DNA from: an uncultured Bacilli bacterium
GTDB lineage: Bacteria; Bacillota_I; Bacilli_A; RF39; UBA660
Length of the DNA: 37,074 nucleotides
Direction of reading: 5' to 3'
Assembly (NCBI GenBank): GCA_934176955.1
Contig: CAKPOS010000013.1
Location: 1-37,074, forward strand
The notes under the pieces: generated by a model
What the model was told of the DNA's origin: nothing
Database searches by the model: none
What the model saw: the letters and a program-made list of their open reading frames with translations, nothing else
Shown: piece by piece, positions 16,626-26,190 of the stretch
Numbering within the stretch: position 1 is the first letter of the stretch
Layout of the letters: each line of letters starts with the position of its first letter
Translations under genes and position numbers: made by a program

Positions 16626-17870
16626 ATGGAAAATTTAGATTTAATTTATCAAATTGCAATGAATAAATTGAAATATAAATTTAATTCTCTTTCAAAAGAA
16701 TTTTCTCTTTTGGAGGAAAATAATCCAATTGAGCATATTAAGTATCGTATAAAAAAGAAAGATAGTATTGAAGGAAAACTTTGTAGGAAAAATCTTCCTA
16801 TTACGGAAGAAAATATTCGTAATTTAAATGATGTTTTAGGGGTTAGGGTAGTTTGTTCTTTTTTAGATGATGTAAAGTTATTGATTAGGACAATTGAGAA
16901 TGATCCAGAGATTACCGTTTTAAAGTGTAAAAATTATATTGATGTTCCTAAAAGTAATGGTTATATGAGCTATCATTTAAACATTGTATTTCCTGTTTTT
17001 ATTAATGGGAAAATAGAACCTATTAAAGCAGAAATTCAAGTTCGGACAATTGCTATGGATATGTGGGCTAGTTTAGAACATAAGATTTGGTATAAGAAGG
17101 GAATTGAATTACCAGAAGAAATGACACATGAAATCAATCAAATGGCTGATTTTTGTCGAAAGGTAGATGTCGATTTAAATTTTCATGCTGCTAATGCTCC
17201 TTTTAGAATTCAAAATCCCAAGGTAGAATATCCTTTTGTTCAGGATAAAAAGTATGCAATTAGCCAACTAAAACATGAAACTGCTTTAAAAATAATGGAA
17301 GAAAAAATTTATTCTATTGTAGAAGAATATAATTTAAGTGATAATCCTAATCCGATAGAACATGTGAAAAGCAGACTAAAGTCAGATGAATCAATTGGTT
17401 TAAAATTACAAAGAGAAAATCAACCATTAACATTAGATTCTATTGAAGAAAATATTACTGATTTTGCAGGAATACGCATTGTTTGTTCTTTTAAAAGTGA
17501 TGTTGAACAGATTATTTCTTTACTTAAATCTGATACAACCATTCAAATTGTTGAAGAAAAAGATTATATTACTCACCCTAAAGAAAGCGGCTATAAATCT
17601 TATCATTTATTAGTAAATGTACCTATTTATTTACAAAACGGAATAGAAAATATTAAAGTGGAAGTTCAAATTCGAACGATTGCTATGGATATGTGGGCTA
17701 GTTTAGAACATAAACTATGTTATCATAAAGAAGTGGATACTCATACTAAATTAGAGTTAAGAAGATTAGCTAATGTTGTTTCATTTATTGATAATAATAT
17801 GGAGGAAATGATTGGTAAATCAAGAGAATTAGTGGCTTTAAAGAAAAAACAAAAAGTTAGAGTAAAATAA
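16626..17870 (+). CDS. Tandem-domain small alarmone synthetase (two RelQ-like domains in one chain)
   Basis: It is predicted to make (p)ppGpp or related alarmones without a hydrolase domain. Ordinary RelQ/RelP enzymes are ~210 aa and act as tetramers; this 414-aa protein is two such units head to tail. Unit 1 (~1-190) has NPIEHIKYRI, DVLGVRVVCSF, YIDVPKSNGYMSYH and EIQVRTIAMDMWASLEHK. Unit 2 (~215-414) has NPIEHVKSRL, DFAGIRIVCSF, YITHPKESGYKSYH and EVQIRTIAMDMWASLEHK. Both keep the Asp and Glu expected to bind Mg and the Gly-Tyr loop, so both may be active. The units are diverged in sequence, pointing to an old duplication. ATG 16626 is preferred over GTG 16623 because AAGGGGGG is seven bases before it. 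It follows relA but has its own promoter. Confidence 0.88.
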   Translation: MENLDLIYQIAMNKLKYKFNSLSKEFSLLEENNPIEHIKYRIKKKDSIEGKLCRKNLPITEENIRNLNDVLGVRVVCSFLDDVKLLIRTIENDPEITVLKCKNYIDVPKSNGYMSYHLNIVFPVFINGKIEPIKAEIQVRTIAMDMWASLEHKIWYKKGIELPEEMTHEINQMADFCRKVDVDLNFHAANAPFRIQNPKVEYPFVQDKKYAISQLKHETALKIMEEKIYSIVEEYNLSDNPNPIEHVKSRLKSDESIGLKLQRENQPLTLDSIEENITDFAGIRIVCSFKSDVEQIISLLKSDTTIQIVEEKDYITHPKESGYKSYHLLVNVPIYLQNGIENIKVEVQIRTIAMDMWASLEHKLCYHKEVDTHTKLELRRLANVVSFIDNNMEEMIGKSRELVALKKKQKVRVK

Positions 17871-17896
17871 CTTCCTTCTATAGAAAAGAAAATGAG

Positions 17897-17929
17897 TAGA
17901 ATACAAAAAGGATTGTGTTCTATTTTTTT
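17897..17929 (+). terminator. Terminator of the tandem synthetase gene
   Basis: TAGAATACAA / TTGTGTTCTA 10-bp stem with one wobble pair, then seven T. Confidence 0.8.
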
Positions 17930-17992
17930 ATGCTGTAATATAAGAATTTTTAAAATTAAGTATTTTTTCTTTATTAAAAGTAAGAAAAGGTG

Positions 17993-18020
17993 TTTACTTA
18001 AATTTTTAATTTGATATAAT
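17993..18020 (+). promoter_or_regulatory. Promoter of the arc operon
   Basis: TTTACT (17993-17998), a 16-bp spacer and TATAAT (18015-18020). The start is near 18027. I saw no convincing ArgR or CcpA box by eye. Confidence 0.65.
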
Positions 18021-18076
18021 TAGGATAGATAATAGGAATGATTATTATCAATAAAGATGAAAAGGAGAGGAAAAAA

Positions 18077-19324
18077 ATGAGCAGTATTTATGTGACAAGT
18101 GAAATAGGAAAGTTAAAGAAAGTTTTATTACATCGTCCTGGTAATGAATTATTAAACTTAACACCAGATACGCTTAGTGAACTATTATTTGATGATATTC
18201 CTTACTTAAAAGATGCTCAAAGAGAGCATGATGCTTTTGCTCAAGCATTAATAGACAATGGAGTTGAAGTTGTTTATTTAGAGGATTTAGTTAGTGAGGT
18301 AATTGCTAATGATGAAGCTGTTAGAGATAAATTTATTAAACAATTTATTTATGAAGCTGGTATTACTACTATCAAGTATAGTACTTTAACTTATAGTTTT
18401 TTGGATAATATAAAAGATCCTAAAAAACTAGTCTTAAAGACAATGGAAGGAATCCAAATAAAAGATATTCCAAAAAGAAAAAGGGATGTAGAAAAAACTT
18501 TGGTTGATTTGGTAGATGAACCTGAAAAGTTTATAGCACCACCTATGCCTAATTTATACTTTACAAGAGATAATTTTGCTAGTGTTGGAAGAGGAGCAAA
18601 TTTAAATCATATGTATTCTGTAACAAGAAATAGAGAATGTATATATGCAGAATATGTATTTAAATATCATCCTGATTTTAGGGAATGTCCATTATATTAT
18701 GATAGAAAATATAATTGGCATACCGAAGGTGGAGATTTCTTAAATATTAATGATAAAGTAGTTGCTGTTGGTATTTCACAACGTACAGAACCAGCTGCTA
18801 TTGATCAATTAGCAAAGAATTTCTTTAGAGATCCTAGATGCAAAATTGAAACAATTTTAGCGTTTAATATTCCAGTATCGAGAGCTTTTATGCATTTAGA
18901 TACAGTATTTACTCAAATTGACAAGTACACATTTACTTATCATCCTGGTATTTCTAATACATTACAAGTGTTTGAAATTACTGAAGGATTTGATCCAACA
19001 ACATTTGAAGATTTGAATGTTAAAGAGTTAAAAGGAAGTTTGAAAGAGATATTAGAAAAATACTTACATCATCCAGTTACTTTAATTCCATGTGCTGGTG
19101 GAGATAAGGTTGCATCAGAACGTGAACAATGGAATGATGGCTCTAATACGTTATGTATTGCTCCTGGAGTAGTTGTTGTGTACGATCGTAATAATGTTAC
19201 GAATGATGCTTTGCGTAGAGCAGGAATTAAGGTAATTGAAGTACATGGTTCGGAACTTGGTCGTGGTCGTGGAGGCCCTAGATGTATGTCTATGCCACTT
19301 GTAAGGGAGGATGTAGAATGGTAG
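18077..19324 (+). CDS. arcA: Arginine deiminase
   Basis: This is the first step of the ADI pathway: arginine to citrulline plus ammonia. The 415-aa protein has the family residues: FTRD (substrate Asp), HTEGGDFL (Glu), His273 and Asp275 in MHLDTVFT, and the nucleophile Cys403 in GPRCMSMPL. The usual REQWNDGSNTL segment is also present. I set the start at ATG 18077, with AAAGGAGAGG directly before it; the in-frame ATG at 18038 has no RBS and would add 13 unlikely residues. The end overlaps arcB by 7 bp, so the two are translated together. It should supply ATP and raise pH during fermentation of arginine. Confidence 0.95.
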   Translation: MSSIYVTSEIGKLKKVLLHRPGNELLNLTPDTLSELLFDDIPYLKDAQREHDAFAQALIDNGVEVVYLEDLVSEVIANDEAVRDKFIKQFIYEAGITTIKYSTLTYSFLDNIKDPKKLVLKTMEGIQIKDIPKRKRDVEKTLVDLVDEPEKFIAPPMPNLYFTRDNFASVGRGANLNHMYSVTRNRECIYAEYVFKYHPDFRECPLYYDRKYNWHTEGGDFLNINDKVVAVGISQRTEPAAIDQLAKNFFRDPRCKIETILAFNIPVSRAFMHLDTVFTQIDKYTFTYHPGISNTLQVFEITEGFDPTTFEDLNVKELKGSLKEILEKYLHHPVTLIPCAGGDKVASEREQWNDGSNTLCIAPGVVVVYDRNNVTNDALRRAGIKVIEVHGSELGRGRGGPRCMSMPLVREDVEW

Positions 19325-20310
19325 ATTTAAGAGGAAGAGATTTCTTGAAGTTACTAGATTTTACTCCAACAGAAATTAGACATTTGTTAGATGTTGCTAA
19401 GACGTTAAAGAAACAAAAGAGAAATGGAGAATCTCATCGTTATTTAAAAGGAAAACAAATTGCAATGATTTTTGAAAAAGATTCAACGAGAACAAGATGT
19501 GCTTTTGAAGCAGGTGCTCATGATCTTGGGATGGAGGCCACTTATTTAGGCCCAACTGGTTCACAAATGGGAAAGAAAGAAACGATTGAAGATACGGCTC
19601 GTGTTTTGGCAGGAATGTATGATGGAATTGAATATCGTGGTTTTGGACAAGATGTAGTTGAAACTTTAGCAAAATATAGTAAGGTTCCTGTATGGAATGG
19701 ACTTACGAATGAATTTCATCCAACACAAATGCTTGCTGATATTATGACAATTCAAGAAGAATTTGGCAATTTAAAAGGGAGAAAATTAGTCTTTTGTGGA
19801 GATGCTAGAAATAATGTTGGAAATTCTTTAATGGTTGTATGTGCTAAATTAGGTATGAATTTTGTTTGTTGTGCACCAAAAGAGTTATGGCCTGAAGGGG
19901 ATTTAGTGGCGCAATGTCGTGAAATTTCAGTAAAAACAGGTGCTACAATTGAGATGACTGAAGATATTATGGAAGGAACAAAAAATGCGGATGCTATTTA
20001 TACGGATGTATGGGTATCTATGGGAGAACCAATGGAATTATGGGAGAAGAGAATTCAACTATTAAGTCCATATCAAGTTAATGCTAAAGTAATGAAAAAT
20101 GCTAAAAAAGAGGCTATTTTCTTACATTGTTTACCTTCTTTTCATAATAATGAAACAACTATAGGAAAACAAATAGAAGAAAAATTTGGAATTAAAGAAA
20201 TGGAAGTTACAGATGAAGTATTTGAATCGAATCAGTCACGTGTATTTGAAGAAGCTGAGAATAGATTACATACAATAAAAGCTGTAATGTTGGAGACACT
20301 GAAAAAATGA
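19318..20310 (+). CDS. arcB: Ornithine carbamoyltransferase, catabolic
   Basis: This enzyme splits citrulline with phosphate into ornithine and carbamoyl phosphate. The 330-aa protein has the carbamoyl-phosphate motif STRTR, the EFHPTQMLAD segment and the ornithine-binding HCLPSFHN. Position between arcA and the carbamate kinase gene argues for the catabolic direction; sequence alone would not separate it from the biosynthetic ArgF. The start is ATG 19318 after AAGGGAGG (19303-19310). The TGA stop overlaps the next ATG (ATGA). Confidence 0.94.
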   Translation: MVDLRGRDFLKLLDFTPTEIRHLLDVAKTLKKQKRNGESHRYLKGKQIAMIFEKDSTRTRCAFEAGAHDLGMEATYLGPTGSQMGKKETIEDTARVLAGMYDGIEYRGFGQDVVETLAKYSKVPVWNGLTNEFHPTQMLADIMTIQEEFGNLKGRKLVFCGDARNNVGNSLMVVCAKLGMNFVCCAPKELWPEGDLVAQCREISVKTGATIEMTEDIMEGTKNADAIYTDVWVSMGEPMELWEKRIQLLSPYQVNAKVMKNAKKEAIFLHCLPSFHNNETTIGKQIEEKFGIKEMEVTDEVFESNQSRVFEEAENRLHTIKAVMLETLKK

Positions 20311-22694
20311 GTAAAATAGTAATAGCGTTAGGTGGAAATGCGCTAGGAAAAACTCCACAAGAACAACATGATTTAATTGAAAAAACAGTAAAACATGTTG
20401 TTGACTTAGTAGAAGATGGTAACCAAATTGTGATAACTCATGGTAATGGACCACAAGTAGGAATGATATATGACTCTATGCAAAAAGAGAAAATGCCATT
20501 TGCTGAAAGTGGTGCTATGTCTCAAGGGTATATCGGCTATCAACTACAACAAACATTAAAAGATGAATTAAATAATAGAGGAATTGAAAAAAGTGTTGTA
20601 ACGGTAGTTACACAAGTTGAAGTAGATCCTAAAGATAATGCTTTTAAGAATCCTACCAAGCCTATTGGAGAGTTCTTAACGAAAGAAGAAGCAATGAAAA
20701 GAGCAAAAAAAGACAAAGCAGTTTATAAAGAAGATTCTGGTAGAGGATATCGAAAAGTAGTTGCTTCACCTATGCCAAAAAAAATATTAGAATTAAATAC
20801 AATTGAAAAATTAGTTAATGATGGAACAATTGTCATTGCTTGTGGCGGTGGTGGAATTCCAGTAGTTATGACTAAAAAAGATGGTTATGAAGGAATAGAC
20901 GCTGTTATCGATAAAGATAGAACAAGTGCATTACTTGCTAAAGAAATTAATGCAGATGAATTATTAATTTTAACAGCAGTAGATCAAGTTTCTTTAAATT
21001 TTAATAAAAAGAATGAAGAAAAACTATCAAAATTATCAGTATCAGATGCAAGAGTTGCTATTAGAAACGAAGAATTTGGTGAAGGAAGTATGTTACCAAA
21101 AATTGAAGCAGCATGTTATTTTGTTTCAAAAACAGGAAAGAAAGCTATAATTTCTTCTTTAGAGAAAGCAAGAGATGCAATTGATGGTAAAAATGGTACA
21201 CTAATTTATCAAGATGAGGTACAAGAAAAATCAAAAAAGAAAAGAATATCTTTCTCTTTAAGTGCATTTACAATTATTTTAATTCTAATTTATTTACTTG
21301 CAGCAGCAACACATTTATTACCTACTGCATCTTTTGATGGAGATAAGATTGTTAATGGTAGTGGAGTTGTTGGGGCTACTTTATCACAAGCCTTACTAGC
21401 ACCAATTAAAGGCTTTGGAGATGCTATTGATATTTGTGTTTTTGTACTTATTTTAGGATCATTCTTAAAAATAGTTAATTCAACAAATGCAATAGAAACG
21501 GGAATTCAAGTATTAATAAAAAAATTACATGGACATGAATTAATATTAATACCTATTTTAATGATTTTGTTTTCAATAGGTGGAACAACATATGGAATGT
21601 TAGAAGAAACTGTTGGATTTTATGCTCTACTTGCCGCTGCAATGGTAGCAGCAGGTATGGATACTATTGTATCATCAGCAATTGTTTTATTAGGTGCAGG
21701 TTCTGGTGTGCTTGGTTCAACTGTTAATCCTTTTGCTGTTGGTGTTGCTGTTGATGCGGCAAAGTCGGTTTTACCAGCAGGAACTACAATTAATCAAGGT
21801 GTTATCATTGGCTTAGGTGCAATTTTATGGATTACAACATTATTAATTTCAATTATATTTGTAATGTCGTATGCTAAGAAAGTAATTGCCAAAAAAGGAT
21901 CAACAATTTTAAGTCTACAAGAAGTTAAAAATATGGAAGCAACATACGGAGATGAAGGAATTGGTAAGAAGAATGTTCAATTATCAGGAAGACAAAAATT
22001 AACTTTAATTCTTTTTGCGTTTACTTTTGTTATCATGATTATTAGTTTTATTCCATGGGAAGATTTTGGTGTTACATTATTTGCGGATTCTAAATTTATC
22101 GGCTTATCTTGGCTTGTTGGTTGCCCATTAGGACAATGGTACTTCCAAGAAGCAACTTTATGGTTTTTAATGATGGCTATAATTATTGCTATTGTAAACA
22201 AAATGTCAGAACATGAAATAGTTGATAAATTGGTTGATGGAGCAGATGATATGGTAGGAGTTATTTTAATCATTGCGCTTGCTCGTGGTGCATCAGTTTT
22301 AATGAGTCAGACTTATTTAGACAATTATTTAATTTATAATGCATCAAAAGTATTAGAAATGGTACCAAGAATAGTATTTGCCCCTCTTAACTATATTTTC
22401 CATGTTGGATTATCGGTATTAGTTCCATCAAGTAGTGGACTTGCTACATTATCATCACCAATTATGGCACCACTTGCACAGAAAGTAGGATTTAGTGTAG
22501 AAACTACAATTATGGAAATGGTAGCAGCTAATGGTTTTGTTAATTTATTTACCCCAACTTGTGGAGCTATTATGGGAGGACTTGCTCTTGCTAAAGTTGA
22601 ATATACAAGTTGGTTAAAATGGGTATCAAAAGTGCTTGTTTGTATAGCGCTTGCTAATATCTTAATATTAACTATAGCAATGCTTATTTTATAA
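20307..22694 (+). CDS. Carbamate kinase fused to a YfcC-family transporter (ArcC-ArcD-like)
   Basis: One uninterrupted 795-aa frame joins two ADI functions. Residues 1-300 are carbamate kinase (amino-acid kinase fold: ALGGNAL near the start, THGNGPQVG, ACGGGGIPV, IDKDRTSALLA, ending GTLI), which makes ATP from carbamoyl phosphate. A short Lys-rich linker (~301-313) leads straight into a multi-pass membrane protein (~317-795) of the YfcC/DcuC-like group (PF03606 type), to which the arginine/ornithine antiporter ArcD of streptococci belongs. The predicted job is to exchange arginine and ornithine while the kinase sits on the cytoplasmic side. The linker has no stop, RBS or start-like signal, so this is a true fusion in this sequence. 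ATG overlaps the arcB stop. A strong terminator follows. Transporter specificity is inferred from context. Confidence 0.88.
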   Translation: MSKIVIALGGNALGKTPQEQHDLIEKTVKHVVDLVEDGNQIVITHGNGPQVGMIYDSMQKEKMPFAESGAMSQGYIGYQLQQTLKDELNNRGIEKSVVTVVTQVEVDPKDNAFKNPTKPIGEFLTKEEAMKRAKKDKAVYKEDSGRGYRKVVASPMPKKILELNTIEKLVNDGTIVIACGGGGIPVVMTKKDGYEGIDAVIDKDRTSALLAKEINADELLILTAVDQVSLNFNKKNEEKLSKLSVSDARVAIRNEEFGEGSMLPKIEAACYFVSKTGKKAIISSLEKARDAIDGKNGTLIYQDEVQEKSKKKRISFSLSAFTIILILIYLLAAATHLLPTASFDGDKIVNGSGVVGATLSQALLAPIKGFGDAIDICVFVLILGSFLKIVNSTNAIETGIQVLIKKLHGHELILIPILMILFSIGGTTYGMLEETVGFYALLAAAMVAAGMDTIVSSAIVLLGAGSGVLGSTVNPFAVGVAVDAAKSVLPAGTTINQGVIIGLGAILWITTLLISIIFVMSYAKKVIAKKGSTILSLQEVKNMEATYGDEGIGKKNVQLSGRQKLTLILFAFTFVIMIISFIPWEDFGVTLFADSKFIGLSWLVGCPLGQWYFQEATLWFLMMAIIIAIVNKMSEHEIVDKLVDGADDMVGVILIIALARGASVLMSQTYLDNYLIYNASKVLEMVPRIVFAPLNYIFHVGLSVLVPSSSGLATLSSPIMAPLAQKVGFSVETTIMEMVAANGFVNLFTPTCGAIMGGLALAKVEYTSWLKWVSKVLVCIALANILILTIAMLIL

Positions 22695-22703
22695 AAACCT
22701 TAG

Positions 22704-22729
22704 AAAAGACTTTAAAAAGGTCTTTTTTT
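22704..22729 (+). terminator. arc operon terminator
   Basis: AAAAGAC / GTCTTTT 7-bp stem followed by a T-run, 10 bp after the stop. Confidence 0.75.
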
Positions 22730-22763
22730 ATGTTATTCTTATTTTAGAGAGTAGGTGTAGTAG

Positions 22764-24197
22764 GTGAGAAAACAAAAGTTTGTTGTTTGTTATTTAGTTA
22801 TTTTTCTTATGAGTTTTTTTATCAGTGGATGTTCTTCTCAAGAAAAAGAAGAACTTACATTAGTGACTGAGGCTGGATTTGCTCCTTATGAATATTATTC
22901 TAATGGAGAGATTGTTGGAGTGGATATTGAAATTGCTCAAAAAATAGCAAAAAATTTAGGAAAGAAATTAGTAATTAAAGATGTTGCCTTTGATTCTATT
23001 ATTAATGAAGTAAAAACGAAAAAAAGTGATATTGGTGCAGCAGGAATTTCTTATACAGAAGAAAGGGCAAGAGAGGTAGCTTTTACAGATAATTATTCTG
23101 TTTCAAAACAGGTTATTATAGTAAATAAAAATAGTTACATTACTTCTAAAGAAAATTTAGTGGGTAAAGTTGCTGTTCAACTAGGAACAACAGCAGATAC
23201 TTATTTAACCAAAAGTACAGGTATTACATTGGTTAGAGAAAAAAAGTTTTTAGCAGCAATTCAAGACTTAAAGGATGGTAAAGTAAATGCAGTTGTAATG
23301 GATGAATTACCAGCAAAAAAACTAATCACTTCTGATATGAAAATACTAAGTGAACCATTAGTTACAGATAGTTATGGGATGGTTGTTGCAAAAGAAAATA
23401 CTGAATTATTAGAAAGTTGTAATAAAGTAATAAAACAGATGAAGGAAAGTGGAGAAATAGATAAAATTCTTTTAAAACACATGGGACAATCTGATGAAAT
23501 AGAAGAAAAAACTAGTGTTTTTGACAGATTTTATCAGAGCGTAATCTATGATAATAGATATCAATATATTTTAGAAGGATTGAAAAATACACTAATTATT
23601 GCAGTAGGTGCTGTTATATTAGGTATTTTATTAGGAACGCTTTTAGCTTTTATCAGACATTATCATGATGAAACAGGGTACTTAAAAGTTTTAAATGCTA
23701 TTTCAAAAGCTTATATTCATATTATAAGAGGAACTCCTAGTATATTACAGTTAATGATTATTTATTATGTTATTTTTAAAAATGTATCTATTTCTATAGT
23801 ATTAGTAGGAATTCTTGCTTTTGGAATTAATAGTGCAGCTTATGTTGCTGAAATAATTAGAGCAGGCTTAAACTCTGTTGATAAGGGCCAAATAGAAGCT
23901 GGATATGCACTTAGTTTAAATTATCGACAAGTAATGATGAAAATAGTTTTTCCACAAGCAATAAGAAATATTCTACCAGCACTAGGAAATGAATTTATAA
24001 CATTAGTAAAAGAAACATCCGTTGGGGCATATATTGGTATAGTGGAATTAACTAAAGCTAGTGATATTATTGCTTCTAGGACATATGATTATTTTTTCCC
24101 ATTAATTTTAATTGCAGTCATCTATTTTGCAATTACCTTTAGTTTAAGCAAATTAATTAGCATAATGGAAAAGAGGCTTAATTATGTTAGAAATTAA
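22764..24197 (+). CDS. Amino-acid ABC transporter, fused substrate-binding lipoprotein and permease
   Basis: It imports a polar amino acid. Residues 1-23 are a lipoprotein signal (FFISGC, Cys23). Residues ~30-245 are a family-3 solute-binding domain (TEAGFAPYEYY, VGVDIEIAQ, GAAGISYTEERA). Residues ~270-477 are the HisM/GlnP-type permease with the QIEAGYALSL coupling loop. Such SBP-permease fusions are known for glutamine/polar amino-acid importers of Firmicutes. Adjacency to the arc genes suggests arginine, but the terminator in between means the link is only positional. The start is GTG 22764 with a weak GTAGG-type RBS. The end overlaps the ATPase gene by 14 bp. Confidence 0.9.
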   Translation: MRKQKFVVCYLVIFLMSFFISGCSSQEKEELTLVTEAGFAPYEYYSNGEIVGVDIEIAQKIAKNLGKKLVIKDVAFDSIINEVKTKKSDIGAAGISYTEERAREVAFTDNYSVSKQVIIVNKNSYITSKENLVGKVAVQLGTTADTYLTKSTGITLVREKKFLAAIQDLKDGKVNAVVMDELPAKKLITSDMKILSEPLVTDSYGMVVAKENTELLESCNKVIKQMKESGEIDKILLKHMGQSDEIEEKTSVFDRFYQSVIYDNRYQYILEGLKNTLIIAVGAVILGILLGTLLAFIRHYHDETGYLKVLNAISKAYIHIIRGTPSILQLMIIYYVIFKNVSISIVLVGILAFGINSAAYVAEIIRAGLNSVDKGQIEAGYALSLNYRQVMMKIVFPQAIRNILPALGNEFITLVKETSVGAYIGIVELTKASDIIASRTYDYFFPLILIAVIYFAITFSLSKLISIMEKRLNYVRN

Positions 24198-24909
24198 AAA
24201 TATAAAGAAAAGTTTTTCAAAAAAAAGAGTTTTAAAAGGAATATCTCTAACGGTTGAAAAAGGGGATATTATTGGGATAATAGGACCATCAGGATGCGGA
24301 AAGTCAACCTTACTTAGGGCTATTAATTATTTAGCACCACCAGATGATGGAAGTATTGTTTTTGAAGGAAATAAAATAGAAGCAAAATCAAATTTAATTT
24401 CTATTAGAAGAAAAATTGGTATGGTTTTTCAACAATTTAATTTATTTGAAAATATGACAATTTTAGAAAATATTATCTTATCTCCAGTAGAAACAGGAAT
24501 AATGACGAAGAATGAGGCGATAAAAGAGGCTAAACAATTTCTTAAAAAGATTGATTTAATAGATAAGAAAGATTTCTATCCTTCACAGTTATCAGGAGGA
24601 CAAAAACAGAGAATTGCTATTATAAGATCTCTTATGATGAAACCAGAACTTATGCTTTTTGATGAACCAACATCAGCACTTGATCCAGAAATGATTGGGG
24701 AAGTAACTAATTTAATGAGAGAAATTGCTAATGAAGGAATGACAATGATTGTAGTATCTCATGAAATGAACTTTATCAAGAATTTTTGTACAAAAGTAAT
24801 TTTTATGGAAGAAGGAAAAATATTAGAAGAAGGAACTTCTAATGAAATCTTTAATTCTCCCAAATGTGAAGCTTTAAAAAATTTTTTATCAAAAGTAGAA
24901 CATATTTGA
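24184..24909 (+). CDS. Amino-acid ABC transporter ATP-binding protein
   Basis: This is the ATPase partner of the preceding fused binding protein-permease. The 241-aa protein has Walker A GPSGCGKST at 34-42, a Q-loop (FQQFNLF), the signature LSGGQ, Walker B LMLFDEPTSALD and an H-loop (VVSHEM). It is the GlnQ/ArtP/HisP type. The 14-bp overlap with the upstream gene indicates coupled translation. Confidence 0.93.
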   Translation: MLEIKNIKKSFSKKRVLKGISLTVEKGDIIGIIGPSGCGKSTLLRAINYLAPPDDGSIVFEGNKIEAKSNLISIRRKIGMVFQQFNLFENMTILENIILSPVETGIMTKNEAIKEAKQFLKKIDLIDKKDFYPSQLSGGQKQRIAIIRSLMMKPELMLFDEPTSALDPEMIGEVTNLMREIANEGMTMIVVSHEMNFIKNFCTKVIFMEEGKILEEGTSNEIFNSPKCEALKNFLSKVEHI

Positions 24910-24945
24910 TATTACGAGATAATTTTTTCTTTTTTACGGTGTAAT

Positions 24946-24979
24946 AAAAAAGATAGATTTTAAATTTCTATCTTTTTTT
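24946..24979. terminator. Bidirectional terminator, ABC operon and dacA-like gene
   Basis: AAAAAAGATAGA / TCTATCTTTTTT stem with a 9-base loop, with T-runs on both strands, between two convergent genes. Confidence 0.8.
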
Positions 24980-25020
24980 GAGTTATATTATTATTTCATA
25001 TCCGTTATATAAGTTCATCA

Positions 25021-26190
25021 TTAAATTCCTTTGATGATTTCCAATAATTCTTTATAGTAAGCTTTAAAAATATTCATTTTTTCAATATTTTCTTTTACTG
25101 TTATATCAATTTCTTGGATAGTTTGATGATTTTCTATAATTTTAATTTTTCCTACTTTATCACCTATTTTAACAGGTGCTTTGATAGGATTGCTAGATAT
25201 TTGATAAGTAATATTTTTTTTCTCTTTAGACTTTTCTTTTAAAATTTTATAATCTTCCATAGAAATTAATTCTACCTGATCTTTTTTTCCAAATTCTACT
25301 TTTTGTTTTGCTATAACAGAATTTTTTTCAATAATTTTTTGTGCTTCATAAGTATTAAAACCATAGTCTAACATTGTCGTTGTTTCACTATTTCGAATGG
25401 CTGAAGTAGGTTCTCCCATTACAACAGTAATTAATCGCATACCTCCTCTTTCGGCAGTTGTCGTGATACAATATAAAGCATTTTTAGTATATCCAGTTTT
25501 TAATCCATCTACTCCTTGATAATAGCGTACTAATTTATTGGTATTAACTAGCCAAAAACTTTTTTCTGTATTTTTTCGTAGATAATCTTCATAAGTACCG
25601 GAAAATTTTAATATTTTTTTGTGCTTGACTAATTCCTTAGCAATAATACTCATATCATTTGCACTAGAATAATGATTATCACTATCTAGGCCACAAGCAT
25701 TTTCAAAATGGGTATTCGTAAGTCCTAATTCTTTAGCTTTTTTATTCATCATTGTAACAAATTTTTCTTCTGTACCACCAATTCTTTCTGCCATAGCAAC
25801 ACTAGCATCATTTCCTGAAGCAATACAAATTCCTTTAACCAAATCTTCGACACTCATTTTTTCTCCTGCTTCAAGAAAAATTTGTGATCCTCCCATAGAA
25901 GCTGCATGTTCTGAAGTTGTAATCATTTCATTCCATTTTAAATTTCCAGCATCAATTTCTTCCATGATTAAAAGTAAGGTCATCATTTTTGTCATCGATG
26001 CCATTGGAAGTTTTTCATCTTTATTTTTTTCATAAAGAATTTTTCCTGTAGATGCTTCAATCATAATAGCACTTTTTGCATTCTTTGTTAATTCTCCTTC
26101 GAGAGAAATATCTGTTGAAGTTTGCTTTTCTGCCAAACAATAAGAAATACCAATAAAAAAGAGAACAAAAAATAAAAATATTTTTTTCAA
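25021..26190 (-). CDS. D-alanyl-D-alanine carboxypeptidase (PBP5/DacF type)
   Basis: It trims the terminal D-Ala from peptidoglycan pentapeptides outside the membrane. The 389-aa protein has a signal peptide (~1-22, ending near CLAEK), the penicillin-binding motifs SMTK (Ser65-Lys68), SGN (125-127) and KTG (231-233), then a PBP5-type C-terminal beta domain (~280-365) and a final helix likely to anchor it. I prefer the TTG start at 26190: AGGTGAT lies six bases before it, whereas the in-frame GTG (26199) is inside that RBS. This implies that the cell has a murein wall. It is monocistronic and convergent with the ABC genes. Confidence 0.92.
   Translation of the reverse strand: MKKIFLFFVLFFIGISYCLAEKQTSTDISLEGELTKNAKSAIMIEASTGKILYEKNKDEKLPMASMTKMMTLLLIMEEIDAGNLKWNEMITTSEHAASMGGSQIFLEAGEKMSVEDLVKGICIASGNDASVAMAERIGGTEEKFVTMMNKKAKELGLTNTHFENACGLDSDNHYSSANDMSIIAKELVKHKKILKFSGTYEDYLRKNTEKSFWLVNTNKLVRYYQGVDGLKTGYTKNALYCITTTAERGGMRLITVVMGEPTSAIRNSETTTMLDYGFNTYEAQKIIEKNSVIAKQKVEFGKKDQVELISMEDYKILKEKSKEKKNITYQISSNPIKAPVKIGDKVGKIKIIENHQTIQEIDITVKENIEKMNIFKAYYKELLEIIKGI

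Noticed and set aside
24910..25020. Riboswitch or small RNA near the ABC transporter
   Set aside because: Only the bidirectional terminator is seen; no conserved riboswitch pattern.
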